Shown one piece after another: positions 24,706 through 33,863 of a stretch of DNA of 41,114 bases; position 1 is the stretch's first letter; every line of letters begins with the position of its first letter. The translations under genes and the position numbers were made by a program. Source of the stretch: Nannocystis sp. (GTDB lineage Bacteria; Myxococcota_A; Polyangia; Nannocystales; Nannocystaceae); NCBI GenBank assembly GCA_016712315.1, contig JADJRG010000001.1, positions 1 through 41,114 on the forward strand. Direction: 5' to 3'. Under the pieces are notes generated by a model. That model saw only the letters and a program-made list of their open reading frames with translations, searched no databases and was not told the DNA's origin.

Positions 24706-25837
24706 ATGCACCGCGACTACGCCCTCGCCTTCACCTCCGCCCTCGCCTTCACCTCCGCCCTCGCTGCCGGCTGCGCGCTCGTCGATGACCCTGCCCCAGA
24801 GGACAGCGACACCGCCAGCTCGACCACGGGCGCCTCGACCAGCGCCAGCGGCGGCGGCGAGAGCACCAGCGCCGACGCCTCGTTTTGTAACTTCCCGGCC
24901 GACATCCAGCCGATCTTCTCTGCGGGGTGCGCCTTCGGGGGCTGCCACGCTGGCGCCTCCGCGCAGCTCGGCCTCGATCTCAGCGACGGGGCCGCTCACG
25001 CCGCGCTCGTCGGCGTCCCTAGCGCGGCCCAGCCGGCCACCCTCTTGGTCGCGCCCGGAGATCCCGCCGCCAGCATGCTTTTTTTAAAGGTCGGCGCCGC
25101 GCCGCCGGTCGGCGCCCGTATGCCCCTCGGAGGCACCCTCACGGACACCCAGCTCGCGATGATCGAGGCCTGGATCACGGCAGGCGCCCCGGACGCCGCG
25201 ACCTTCGCTTGCGCGGGCGGCGGCGGCGGCGGCGGCGAGGTCGGCGCCGTCGACATCGAGCCGCCCCTTGCTCTCACCATCGCCGTCGGCGAGCTCGCCC
25301 AGCTCAGCGCCGCCGTCACCGACAGCCAAGGCGTCCCTCTGCCCGATCTCCCCCCTCTTGTGGCGCTCGAGCGACGGCCTCACCCTCTACGCCGACGGCC
25401 AAGGCGGCCTGCTCGGCGTCAGCCCCGGTGATGCCTGGATCACCGCCACCGCCGGCAACGTGACCAGCGCCCCGCTCGCGCTCACCGTCACCCCCGCGGC
25501 CCCACCCGCCGCGACCTTTGAGGCCGCCCGCGGCCTGCTCGTCGCCGGCTGCGCCCTGCCCGGCTGCCACGTCGACGGCGTCGAGCCCGGCGATCTCCGC
25601 TTCGATCGTCCCGCTGATCAACTGTGGGAGAAGCTCGTCGGGCAAGCCGCGGAGCAAGCCCCGCAGCTCGCGCGGGTCGCCCCCAAGGATCCCAAAGGCA
25701 GCTACCTATTTATGAAAATTGCCGTCGACGAGCCCCCGTTCGGCGCGCGCATGCCCCTCGCCCAGCCCCCTTTCAGCGCCGCCAGCGCGCAGATCCTTTT
25801 GCGTTGGATCCTCGCCGGCGCGCCCCTCGACGGCTGA
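24706..25837 (+). CDS. Lipoprotein with two CX4CH cytochrome-like domains around an Ig-like domain
   Basis: ATG 24706 starts a signal with LAAG before Cys23, followed by a Ser/Thr/Gly linker. The first cytochrome-like unit (ADIQPIFSAGCAFGGCHAGA, later LVAPGDPAASMLFLKVG, GARMPLGGTLTDTQLAMIEA) has the layout of the Planctomycete-type cytochrome C family, but with CX4CH instead of CxxCH. An Ig-like domain (LTIAVGELAQLSAAVTDSQG, ITATAGNVTSAPLALTVTPA) follows. A frame break lies near 25355. The second unit (LLVAGCALPGCHVDG, GARMPLAQPPFSAASAQILL) repeats the same motif order and again has CX4CH. Haem binding is possible but not proved. It is probably anchored in the outer membrane facing out. Confidence 0.7.
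24721..24756 (+). repeat. 18-bp tandem duplication in the signal peptide
   Basis: The sequence GCCCTCGCCTTCACCTCC occurs twice back to back and encodes ALAFTS twice in the hydrophobic core of the lipoprotein signal. Confidence 0.9.
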
Positions 25838-25846
25838 GCGATCACC

Positions 25847-26990
25847 CTACGGCGTCTCGACGACCGTGTTCATATCCAGGGTCACCGCCGTCTGCGCCAG
25901 CAGCCTGCCGTGGATCGAGGCGCCAGTCGCCATCGTCACCCCTGTCTTGGTGAGCACGATCCCCTTGAACTGCGCCCCGGTGCCGACGTTCACGGCCTCG
26001 CTCACCTGCCAAAAGACGTTCTCGGCGAGCGCCCCGCCGCTGAGCACGATCTCCGCGCCGCTGCCGACCGTCAGCACCTGGGCGATCTGGAAGATCCACA
26101 CGTCCTTCGAGCCGCCTTTGAGGGTCACAGAGCTCGGGATCAACAGCCCGGAGCTCCACTGATACACCCCCGGAGCCAGCGTCATCCCGCCGATATTGCC
26201 CGCTCCCAGCTCGATCAGGTCAGGAGCGCGACCGGCCGCCTCCGTGAACGCCGTCTGCATGTCGCCGATCGCCGTGGTCAGCACGGCGGGGGTCGGCACC
26301 GCATAGCTGGCCGCATACACCTTGCCCTTCACCTGCGTCGACGTCGAGAAGACGTTGGAGGGGTCGAGCTGCAGCGAGAGGCCGGTGATCGCCGTCGCGG
26401 CCGCGGGACTCACCCCCAGATCGCCGGTGATCGCGGACATCGGCACGTTCGTGATCCCGCTTTTTGTAAGAATCACGGAATTCCCGGCCGAGGCCAGATC
26501 CACCGGCACACCCGGGGCATCGCCGGTATCGGTCGTGTCCGTGGTCCCGCTGGTGCTCGTCGTCCCGCTCGTCGTGCCGCTCGTCGTCCCGCTCGTCGTC
26601 CCGCTCGTCGTCCCGCTCGTCGTCCCGCTCGTCGTCCCGCTCGTCGTCCCGCTCGTCGTCCCGCTCGTCCCGCTCGAGCTCGTCATCCCGCTCGTCTCGC
26701 CTGCGGAGGTCCCCGTGCCGCTCCCGGTCCCGCTCCCACCCGGAGCCCTCCGTCGTGCCGCTGCCGCTGCCGCTCTCGCTGCCGCTCTCGCTCGTCCCAG
26801 TCATCGACCCGCTGCCGCTGTCGCTGTCGCTCCCGCTACCACCGCCGATCCCCGAGCACCCAACCACGGAGAGTGCCAGCCAGACCGGCGCCATCCAGGC
26901 CATACGCGCTCGGGCGCGGCCTTGCGGCGCCTGTCCACTTTTTCGCCCAAAGAAGGCGCCACTACGATGATCCGAGCTGTAGTTCTTCAT
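25847..26990 (-). CDS. DUF3494 ice-binding-like lipoprotein with SGTT repeats
   Basis: ATG 26990 (or ATG 26903, which gives a shorter signal) leads to MAWMAPVWLALSVVGCSG with the lipidated Cys after SVVG. A Ser/Gly/Asp/Glu linker follows, then a frame break near 26740, then nine SGTT repeats. The last 220 residues are DUF3494: ILTKSGITNVPMSAITGDLG, VYAASYAVPTPAVLTTAIGD, LAPGVYQWSSGLLIPSSVTL, VWIFQIAQVLTVGSGAEIVL, KGIVLTKTGVTMATGASIHG, RLLAQTAVTLDMN. Members form a right-handed beta helix; some bind ice, others act as adhesins. The stop is 10 nt from the converging gene's stop. The linker would hold the helix away from the cell surface. Ice binding is not proved. Confidence 0.82.
26554..26671 (+). 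repeat. 12-nt tandem repeat (GCTCGTCGTCCC), about nine units
   Basis: Nearly identical 12-bp units lie head to tail and encode SGTT on the minus strand. One unit has G instead of C (26566-26577) and the last is shortened by 3 bp. They form the stalk of the DUF3494 lipoprotein. Confidence 0.9.
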
Positions 26991-27158
26991 AATTTCTTCG
27001 TCCGCGCGCGTAGAATGCACGCCAGAGGCCCAGCCCTCCATGGCGCGAATCCTCTGCGATCTCCTTGAGATCCGCGGCCTCCGGGGCTCTTGGCCTCCAT
27101 CAGAGTGATGGACCATGCCAATCAGGTTGAACGACCCGACGCTCCGCCGCTGGCGAGC

Positions 27159-29188
27159 TCAGCCCGGGGCGATGCAGAACGGCGGCACCAGCACCAGCTC
27201 GTCGGCCGGGTCGATGGTGCACTCGCTCTCTTTGGGCTTGACCGCGATCCGGATCGCCTCGACGTCGGTGGTCGTCACCTGAATCATCACAGCGTCCGCG
27301 TACTCGCCCGGCGCGAGGATCGTGTCAAAGGGGAGCTCTTGGTCCAGCGACTCGACCCCCTTCACCGTGACGAACACCTGGATCACCGCGCCCGCGGTCA
27401 AGGGCGCCGCGCCGGCGTTGCCCACCTGCACCCAGATGTTGGCGAGGTCGACGCCCCCGCACTCGTTCTCGCAGGACTCGGGCGCGATCACCTTTAAGTC
27501 CGGCGCCGCGGTGCCGACGTTCGCCGAGAGGTCACCCGAGCGGAAGCTGTTGTACTTCGGCCAGTTCGGCGCAGGCTTCGCCGGGATCCCGCCGCTGTCG
27601 GTCACGTTAGTGATCGAATAAGCGTGTTGATTCCAGATCTTCCGGCCTGGCCGCCACGATTGATCCATGTCACCGAGCACCGTCACGCCGGTCTCGGCGC
27701 CCATATAATTCCAGTGAACCACGACGATCTCCACCTCGCCGTCGCCGTCGACGTCGAGGATCAGCGGGTACTCGATGATCGTCGCGTTGTTGTGCTCCGC
27801 GTACTTCAGCTTGATCGTGCCGTCGTTACCCGCGAACACATATAAAAACTCCTCATCCGCGTAGACCACGTCGGCGATCCCGTCGCCTTCGAAGTCATAG
27901 ACGGACGAGCCGGTCGCCGACGATGAGAAGTCGATCGTCGGCTGCTGCCACAGCACCGCGCCGTCGCCGTCGAAGACCACGTACGCGGTGCGGCCCGCGA
28001 CCCCGATCTCGGGCGCGCCGTCGCCGTCGAAGTCGGCGATCGTCGGCGGCCCGCCCGCCTGCCCTGGGTTTGTGACGCTCCAGATCGTCCCGCCGCCCGC
28101 GTTTTGCAGGCGGACGATCCCGCCGCCCGCGATCACGATCTCCGGCGCATCATCGCCGTCGAAGTCGGCGATCGCGGGGTAACCGTCCGTGAGCCCGTTG
28201 TTCCACTTCGCGCTGCCGTCAGGCCGATACAGCGCGTTCCCGACCACCACCTCTTGGACCCCGTCGCCGTCGACGTCCGCGGCGAAGGACACGCTCGAGA
28301 ACGACGCCGCCCCGGTGCCGAAGGCCCCCTTCGCCCTCAGGGTGCCGTCGCTGTTCATAATCACCCGGCCGACGATCACCTCGGGCTTGCCGTCCGCGTC
28401 CATGTCGGCGATCGCCGGGGTCGAGTAACAAAATGAAAGATCGCTCAAAAACGTCTCTGCGCTGGTCCACCTGAGCGCACCGTCGTGCTCAAAGGCGCGG
28501 ATCCGCAGGTCTGCGGTGATCCCGACGATCTCGACCAGGCCGTCGCCGTCGATGTCCCCGCCGCCAGCCCCGAGGTCGCGCAGAGCTGGCCGATCAAGTC
28601 CCAGTGCTCGATCGAGCCGTCGCCGCTGAGCGCCCGCACCGTGCCGGGCCCGTCCTGGCCGGCGTCCGCGGTGACCAGGATGATGTCAGGCACGTCCGCG
28701 TCGTCGATCTCCCCGTCCTTGTCGTCATCGTTCAGCGAGGCGACGATCGGCATCATCATCACGTTGCGCGACCCTGGGTTCACCGTCCAGCTCGCCCGCT
28801 TCCACTCGACCACCGGGTTGAAGGTGCCCACCTTCGCCTCGTTCTTGCACTCCGGGTCGAAGTCGCCGACGAAGCCCGGGGGCGGGTCATCGCCGCAGAA
28901 GCCGCCGCCCGCGGTCGTGTCAGAGTCCGTCCCGCTGTCGGTCGCCGTGCTCCCCTGCGACTCGCTCGCCCCCATCGTCGACGTCGACGTCGACGTCCCC
29001 TCGGACTCGCTGCCAGCGCTGGTCGACGCCTCCGTCGAGGTGCCGCTCGCCTCCGTCGTCGACGTGAACCCTGCCGTCGCCGACATCGACCCGCCGCTGC
29101 TGCTGTCATCGCCGTTACAAGCGACCACGAGGCCCGCAGCCGCGAGCGAAGGCGAGAAGAGGCGAACAATCCGAGCGCTGGTGTGCAT
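27159..29188 (-). CDS. FG-GAP/VCBS-repeat lipoprotein
   Basis: ATG 29188 starts a signal ending in LVVA before Cys24, followed by a Ser/Thr/Glu linker with STTEAS and STSTSTMG repeats. The body has FG-GAP repeats with DxDGDG calcium loops (ADVDGDGVQEVVVGN, ADFDGDGAPEIGVAGRTAYV, DVDGDGEVEIVVVHWN), the pattern of integrin-alpha-like seven-bladed propellers. A C-terminal Ig/CARDB-like part (NIWVQVGNAGAAPLTAGAVI) ends at TGA 27159. One or two frame breaks near 28560-28450 separate the N- and C-terminal parts; the repeat EHDGALRWTSAETFLSD links them. Likely a calcium-dependent surface binding protein. Length is about 675 aa. Confidence 0.8.
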
Positions 29189-29300
29189 GGCGAACCATCG
29201 CTCAAAACCACTGGGTCTTCAACCGAGCGCGCGCATCTCTTGCGCGAATTCGTCCAACACCGCCGCGCCGCTCGCACCCTCGTACGAGGATGATGCGCGG

Positions 29301-29852
29301 TCAAACCCAGCCGCGTAGCCGGTTCTCTTGCTCTTGGTACAGGTGGATCCCCGCCTTCACCACCTCGATCGCCTCCTTCGCGCCCTGCATCGCGTCGACC
29401 GTCACGCTCTTATTCTCGAGCGTCTTATAGTCCTCAAAGAAGCGCTGGATCTCCCGCCACGTGTGCTTGGGGAGCTGAGAGAGGTCGACATAATCCTCAA
29501 AGGCCGGGTCGTGCACGTGCACCGCGATGATCTTGTCGTCCTGCTTGCCGCCGTCGGTCATCCGCATCACCCCGATCGCCCGAGCGCGCACGATCGACAG
29601 CGGCTGCACCGGCTCGTTGCCGAGCACCAGCACGTCCAGCGGGTCGCCGTCGTCGCAGTAGGTGCGCGGCAAGAAGCCGTAATTCGCCGGATAATGGACC
29701 GCGCTGTACAGCACTCGATCGACCCGCAGCATGCCAGAGGGTTTGTCCAGCTCGTATTTGACCTTCGAGCCCTTCGGGATCTCGATGACCACGTTGAAGC
29801 CGCGGTCGACGCCATTCTCGGGGTTGGGGAGGTCGTGCCAAGGGTGAACCAT
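29301..29852 (-). CDS. ppa: Inorganic pyrophosphatase
   Basis: This intact 183-aa frame starts at ATG 29852. The family I soluble pyrophosphatase pattern is complete: NVVIEIPKGSKVKYELDK (active-site Glu and Lys), YPANYGFLPRTYCDDGDPLD with the DGDPLDV signature, and later DPAFEDYVDLSQLPKHT and QRFFEDYKTLENKSV. The enzyme splits pyrophosphate to phosphate with magnesium in the cytoplasm and pulls biosynthetic reactions forward. It has its own transcription unit, with a terminator upstream that ends the small-gene cluster (29893-29923) and a CTCGTACGAG palindrome just after the stop (29279-29288). Confidence 0.97.
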   Translation of the reverse strand: MVHPWHDLPNPENGVDRGFNVVIEIPKGSKVKYELDKPSGMLRVDRVLYSAVHYPANYGFLPRTYCDDGDPLDVLVLGNEPVQPLSIVRARAIGVMRMTDGGKQDDKIIAVHVHDPAFEDYVDLSQLPKHTWREIQRFFEDYKTLENKSVTVDAMQGAKEAIEVVKAGIHLYQEQENRLRGWV

Positions 29853-29892
29853 CGTGCGCGCGAGTATAGGCGCCCGCGGCCGCCCAGCGGCG

Positions 29893-29923
29893 AAAAAAAA
29901 GGCGGAGACCCGAAGCCTCCGCC
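29893..29923 (-). terminator. Intrinsic terminator
   Basis: On the minus strand CTCCGCC/GGCGGAG style arms (29917-29923 and 29901-29907) form a 7-bp GC stem with a 9-nt loop, followed directly by eight T (29893-29900 read as A on the plus strand). It lies 40 nt after the stop of the small membrane protein gene. Confidence 0.88.
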
Positions 29924-29962
29924 CACGCGGGCGACGCCCGCCTCGTCAAGATCAGGCGCTCG

Positions 29963-30115
29963 TCAGCCGTCGATCCTGCGGCCCTGAATCACGCGGATCA
30001 GGACCACGACGACCGCGAGCACGAGCAGGATATGAATAAATCCTCCGACCGTATACGAGGTCACGAGCCCGAGCACCCACAGCACGACCAACACCGCAGC
30101 GATTGTCCAAAGCAT
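29963..30115 (-). CDS. Small lmo0937-family membrane protein
   Basis: ATG 30115 gives a 50-aa protein, MLWTIAAVLVVLWVLGLVTS, then YTVGGFIHILLVLAVVVVLI and a basic end RVIQGRRIDG. Two membrane helices separated by a TVGGFIH turn match the lmo0937/DUF5670 family, which is widespread, abundant under stress and of unknown function. A longer reading frame exists upstream, but this start gives the family length and has purine-rich GGATGAAGAT ahead. It is the last gene before the terminator and the third of a run of small stress-type genes. Confidence 0.85.
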   Translation of the reverse strand: MLWTIAAVLVVLWVLGLVTSYTVGGFIHILLVLAVVVVLIRVIQGRRIDG

Positions 30116-30164
30116 ATCTTCATCCACCTTCTGCGAGCCGGTTCTCGACTGGCGACAGGACATT

Positions 30165-30194
30165 ATCATAAAGAGAATCATTAAACCAGCGCAA
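30165..30194 (-). promoter_or_regulatory. Candidate promoter of the small membrane protein
   Basis: Minus-strand TATGAT (30170-30165) matches the -10 consensus at five of six positions. TTGCGC (30194-30189) lies 18 bp upstream as a weak -35. The segment is strikingly AT-rich for this window. Confidence 0.35.
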
Positions 30195-30222
30195 GAACCG
30201 CGCGCGCGCCGCGGGCCGGCCG

Positions 30223-30510
30223 CTAGCTGTGCTTCACGCGGTCGCCTGCGTCGCGGGCCGCCTTCCCGGCGGCGTCGAAGCCCTCTTTGATCTTCTCACC
30301 GGCGCGGCCGGCGAGGTCCTTCGCCGCATCAGCCGCTTCGGCGAGCCTGTTCTCGACCTTGTGAGCGGTCTCCTTGGCGCCGTGCTTGATCTTGGTCCCC
30401 GCCTCTTCGGCGCGGTTCCCGAGCTTCTCGGCGGCCTCTTTCGCGGCGTGCTTCGCCTGCTCAGCTGCTTCGGCGGCCTTATTCTTGAAGTTGTCAGTCG
30501 TCACGATCAT
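30223..30510 (-). CDS. LEA/YtxH-like amphipathic stress protein
   Basis: ATG 30510 with AGGGAG ahead gives about 95 aa, almost all in one amphipathic helix of Ala/Lys/Glu 11-residue-like repeats: NFKNKAAEAAEQAKHAAKEA, KLGNRAEEAGTKIKHGAKET, AAKDLAGRAGEKIKEGFDAA. This is the make-up of late-embryogenesis-abundant-like and YtxH-type proteins, which bind membranes or protect proteins under desiccation or heat. There is no signal peptide. It sits between two other small genes of the same kind on the same strand. A specific function cannot be given. Confidence 0.7.
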   Translation of the reverse strand: MIVTTDNFKNKAAEAAEQAKHAAKEAAEKLGNRAEEAGTKIKHGAKETAHKVENRLAEAADAAKDLAGRAGEKIKEGFDAAGKAARDAGDRVKHS

Positions 30511-30550
30511 CGCTCCCTGCGGTTGTACTCGCGGAGTCATCTCCGCGGTG

Positions 30551-30576
30551 GTCGGCGCCCTCTAGAGAGCGCCGAC
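30551..30576. promoter_or_regulatory. 26-bp near-perfect palindrome
   Basis: GTCGGCGC-c-CTCTAGAG-a-GCGCCGAC: twelve of thirteen base pairs match, and only 30559/30568 do not. It lies 41-66 bp upstream of the ATG 30510 and after the stop of the upstream gene at 30680. It could be an operator, or a hairpin ending the upstream transcript, although no T tract follows. Confidence 0.55.
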
Positions 30577-30679
30577 CTCGCGACCATGATCTAGCAGGCG
30601 CAGGACCGATGCCGCCAGCGCAGGTGGTTCGGCGAAACGATCGACTCTGCGCATTTATAGCCGCAGCGCGGGCGACGCC

Positions 30680-30975
30680 TCACTCCTCGCGGATCTTCTC
30701 GGCGGCCTTCTCGAGCGCGTCGGCGCTCTTCTCTTTGACCTCCTTCACGTCCTCGCGCGCCTCCTCCCGCAGGTGCTCCGCGGCGGCCTTCGTCTTGTCG
30801 GCGGCCTCCTTGGTCGCGTCGCTGGCCGCCTCGACCCCGGACTTCGCCGACTGTCCGGCCATCTGCGCCGCCGCCTTCGCCTCGCTCTTGGATTTGTCGC
30901 CGCAGGCGACCGACGAAGGGCGCAGAGCGCGGCGATCGCCCAGCTCCGCTGATTATTTGTGTGTTGATCTCTCAT
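30680..30975 (-). CDS. Small LEA-like lipoprotein
   Basis: ATG 30975 with GGAG ahead gives MRDQHTNNQRSWAIAALCAL. After one frame break near 30915 a lipobox SVAC precedes GDKSKSEAKAAAQMAGQSAK. The rest is a charged amphipathic helix (VEAASDATKEAADKTKAAAE, EDVKEVKEKSADALEKAAEK) to the stop at 30680. So this looks like a lipid-anchored cousin of the cytoplasmic LEA-like protein next to it. About 98 aa. A role in envelope stress protection is an inference from composition. Confidence 0.6.
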
Positions 30976-31086
30976 GATACGCTCCAATTGCATCGCTGCG
31001 CGGCCACAGTACCAGCGACGCGCGGACAAACGCAAGCCGCTCATTTTGCGCAGACTTCAGGGTTGAGCGCCTCTCTAGGCGATTGC

Positions 31087-33709
31087 TCAGAGAAATCGGC
31101 GCACCCCGGCCTCATCACGGAGCTCTGAGCCGCCGCGGAGCAGCTCGCGAGCCAGCGAATCGACCGAGATCTTGCCTGTCGGCGTCGCGCGCGCTGGCCC
31201 GCGCGCCCTCGCGGAGCCGCGAATCGCCGCCCAGCGGGGTGAAGCCCGCGCACACGGCGGCCGAGCTCGGCAAGCCCAACAGGTCCAGCGCCGCGATCGC
31301 CTTCTCCGCGCACGCCAGCGCCGCAGTCGCGCTCGGCAGCTCCGCCCAGCACTCCTCTGGATCTTGCGCGAGCACCCGCACCCCGAGAACGCGCGGCCAA
31401 AGAGCCCGCGCAGCAGCGTCCACGACGCCGGCTCCGCCGCGAACGCCACCGCGGCGACCAAGCGCGAGTCGAGCGGCGCCGCCGGCTGGGTGGAGGCGCC
31501 GCCGAGGAAGCGATGGACCTCGTCGACCACCGCGTCGCGCCCCACGACGAAGGGCAGGTGGGCATCCCCCGCGAGCTCGACGAGGCGGGCGCCGGGGATC
31601 AGCCCCGCCGCGGCCCGCGCCCCCGCGATCGGCGCGAAGCGATCCTCACGGCGATGCAGCAGCAGCGTCGGCGCGCGGATCGCCGGCAGCAGCGCCCGCA
31701 GGTCCATCTCCGCGAACCAACGCCAAAGCGCCTCCGCCGCGCCGGGGCTCGCGCCCGTGCGCAGGTATCGCGCCCACCACTCGCGGAGCGCCGGGTCGCT
31801 GGCGAGGGACGGCGCGAAGTCATCGAGGAGCAGCGGCCCGCCCCACGAGGCGCCGATCTGCGCCAACACCGACTCGTGGAGCCCTGGGCTGAGCCCGTGC
31901 TGGTTGGTGGCGCTGATCATCACGGTGGGGCTAGCGCCGTCGAGGATCAGCGCCCGCGCCCGCTCCGGCCGCAGCGCCGCATACGTCGCCGCCAGCGCCG
32001 AGCCGGCGGAGAAGCCCATCACCGCCGCGCGATCGGCGCCTACCGCGTCCAAGACGGCGTCGATGTCCGCGACCTGGTCGTCGAGCGCGAGCGCGTCGGT
32101 GCCGCGGTCGCTCAGCCCTGTGCCGCGCTTGTCGATCACGATCACGCGGGCGAACGAGGACAGGCGACGCAGAAACGAGGCCATCGCCGGGTGCTCCCAC
32201 GCGACGTCGAGGTGAGAGACCAACGCCGGGATCACCAGCAGATCCAGCGGCGCCGCGCCGATCACCTGGTAGGCGATCGACAGCCGGCCGCTCCGCGCAT
32301 ACTGCGTGAGCGGCGGCCCGACCGGCAGGTCCCACTGCGTCGGCGGGACCAGGTCCTGCGTCGCCGCCTCCTGGATCTGCGCGCGTTGCAGCCCGCGGAC
32401 CATCACGTGGGCGATACGGTCGTACGCGTGCGCCCACGCCCGCCGCAGCGCGCCGTCCCACGCGTCGCCGCTCAGCGCCTCCAGGGACTCGAGCAATTGC
32501 GCGCCGACCGCCTCAAAGTGCGCCGCCGTCGCGCCGTAGCCGCCGTGGCGCCGGCCCAGGTCCTCGAGCAGCGGGATCAGCTCGTCGCGGGCGCCGAGCC
32601 GGCGGATCACCAGCTCGATCGACACCTCGAGCTTGTGCTGCTGCCCCCGCATGTCGGCCGGGAAGAGCGGACGAACCTCTGGGTGTTTTATGAAAAGATT
32701 TTCATAAAAATGATGGCCGAGCGCCGCGCCGCGCTCGCGCAGGCGCTGGAAGGAGGCGACCAAGCGGGCGTGATCGTCGTCGTCCGCCCCCTCACGATCG
32801 ACGAACGAGCGGTAGAGCGCGCGCACCACCTCGAAGGCGTCGACGACCGCCTCCGCCCGCGCATAGCGCTCACGCGGGCTCGAAGCGGTGAGGCGCGCGA
32901 GCAGATCACAGAACGCCGCCGGCGCGTCGGCGACCGTCACCGGGGGCACCTCGCGCGTCGCGAGGTGAACGAGCAGCGCGTCGCCCGCGAGCTCGCCGTG
33001 CGCCGGCGCGCCGACCACCAGCTCGTAGAGCACGAGCCCCAGCGCGTACAGGTCCGCGCTCTCGCTCGCCGGCTGCCCCTGCCAGCGCTCCGGCGCCATA
33101 TAAAGGGGCGTGCCGGCGAGGGAGGCGTCCGTACGGCTGTGATCGCTGAGCGACACCCCTTCGCCGACCGAGCGGAGCTCTCCCTCAAAGATCTGGGCGA
33201 TCCCGAAGTCGATGAGCTTGGGCTCGCCGGTGCCGGTCAAGACGATGTTCGCCGGCTTGATGTCGCGGTGCAGCACCCCGTGGCGGTGCGCCGCGGCGAT
33301 CCTCGGGCGAGCCCGAGCCCCAGCTCCAACACCTGCCGCCAGGGCATCGGCCTCGCGACCCGCGCGAGCGTCGGCCCGTCGAGGTACTCGTAGGCGATGT
33401 ACGGCCGGCCCTCCGCCTCCCCGACCCGATAGACCGCAGCGACGTTCGGGTGGCTCACCCGCGCCAACGCGCGCCTCCGCCAGCAGCCGCGACCCGCGGG
33501 GATCGGGGTCGTCCTGCGTGTTGAGGACTGAGCGCGACTGGCCGATCGAGCAGGCGGTCGTGGCCGAGCCACACCGTCCCCATACCCCCTCGCCCGAGCG
33601 GTCGCACCAGCTCATAGCCGTCGAAGCCGCGCCCACGGACGAGCCGCACGGCCTCACCCGCGACGGTCTCGTCGTCGGGATCGGTCGTCTCCGGGCCATC
33701 GCTGGTCAT
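31087..33709 (-). CDS. Ser/Thr kinase-globin-alpha/beta hydrolase-cyclase-like fusion
   Basis: ATG 33709 (MTSDGPETTDPDDETVAGEA). Residues about 30-290 are a Hanks kinase: GRGGMGTVWLG loop, HGVLHRDIKPANIVL, LIDFGIAQ, AGTPLYMAPERW. The Lys of the VALK motif is lost at a 2-nt deletion near 33530; two more breaks lie near 33480 and 33305. Residues 312-445 are a flavohaemoglobin-type globin: FYENLFIKHPEVRPLFPADM, the QQHKL distal segment, the proximal His in LGRRHGGYG. Residues 466-735 are an alpha/beta hydrolase with GFSAG (Ser564), Asp686 and His714. The tail (VAAVAFAAEPASWTLLR, CAEKAIAALDLL, GKISVDSLARELL) keeps the shape of a class III cyclase but lacks its metal aspartates. No membrane helix is seen. 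Residue numbers are approximate. Confidence 0.82.
32686..32709. repeat. AT-rich 24-bp palindrome inside the globin coding sequence
   Basis: TTTTATGAAAA and its exact inverse TTTTCATAAAA flank a 2-bp centre. It encodes FYENLFIK in the globin part and has only four G/C bases in 24, in a gene that otherwise uses G/C-ending codons. Confidence 0.85.
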
Positions 33710-33863
33710 CGATCACCTCTGCACGTCACGGACACGACCCGCGCCGGGGTCATGTCTCTACCGACGGCGCCGATCATTTCGGAACGCAGATGCGCCGTCA
33801 ACACCGCACCTCGCCGGCGCCGGCGCGGAGCAAGACCGCGCCGCGGACCCGGTCCCCGCGGGC

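Noticed and set aside
26554..26671. Regular 12-bp repeats as a CRISPR array
   Set aside because: The units are contiguous without spacers and are codons for SGTT in a clear protein.
31513..33393. A 626-aa plus-strand open frame
   Set aside because: Antisense of the kinase-globin-hydrolase gene; no domain is seen in it.
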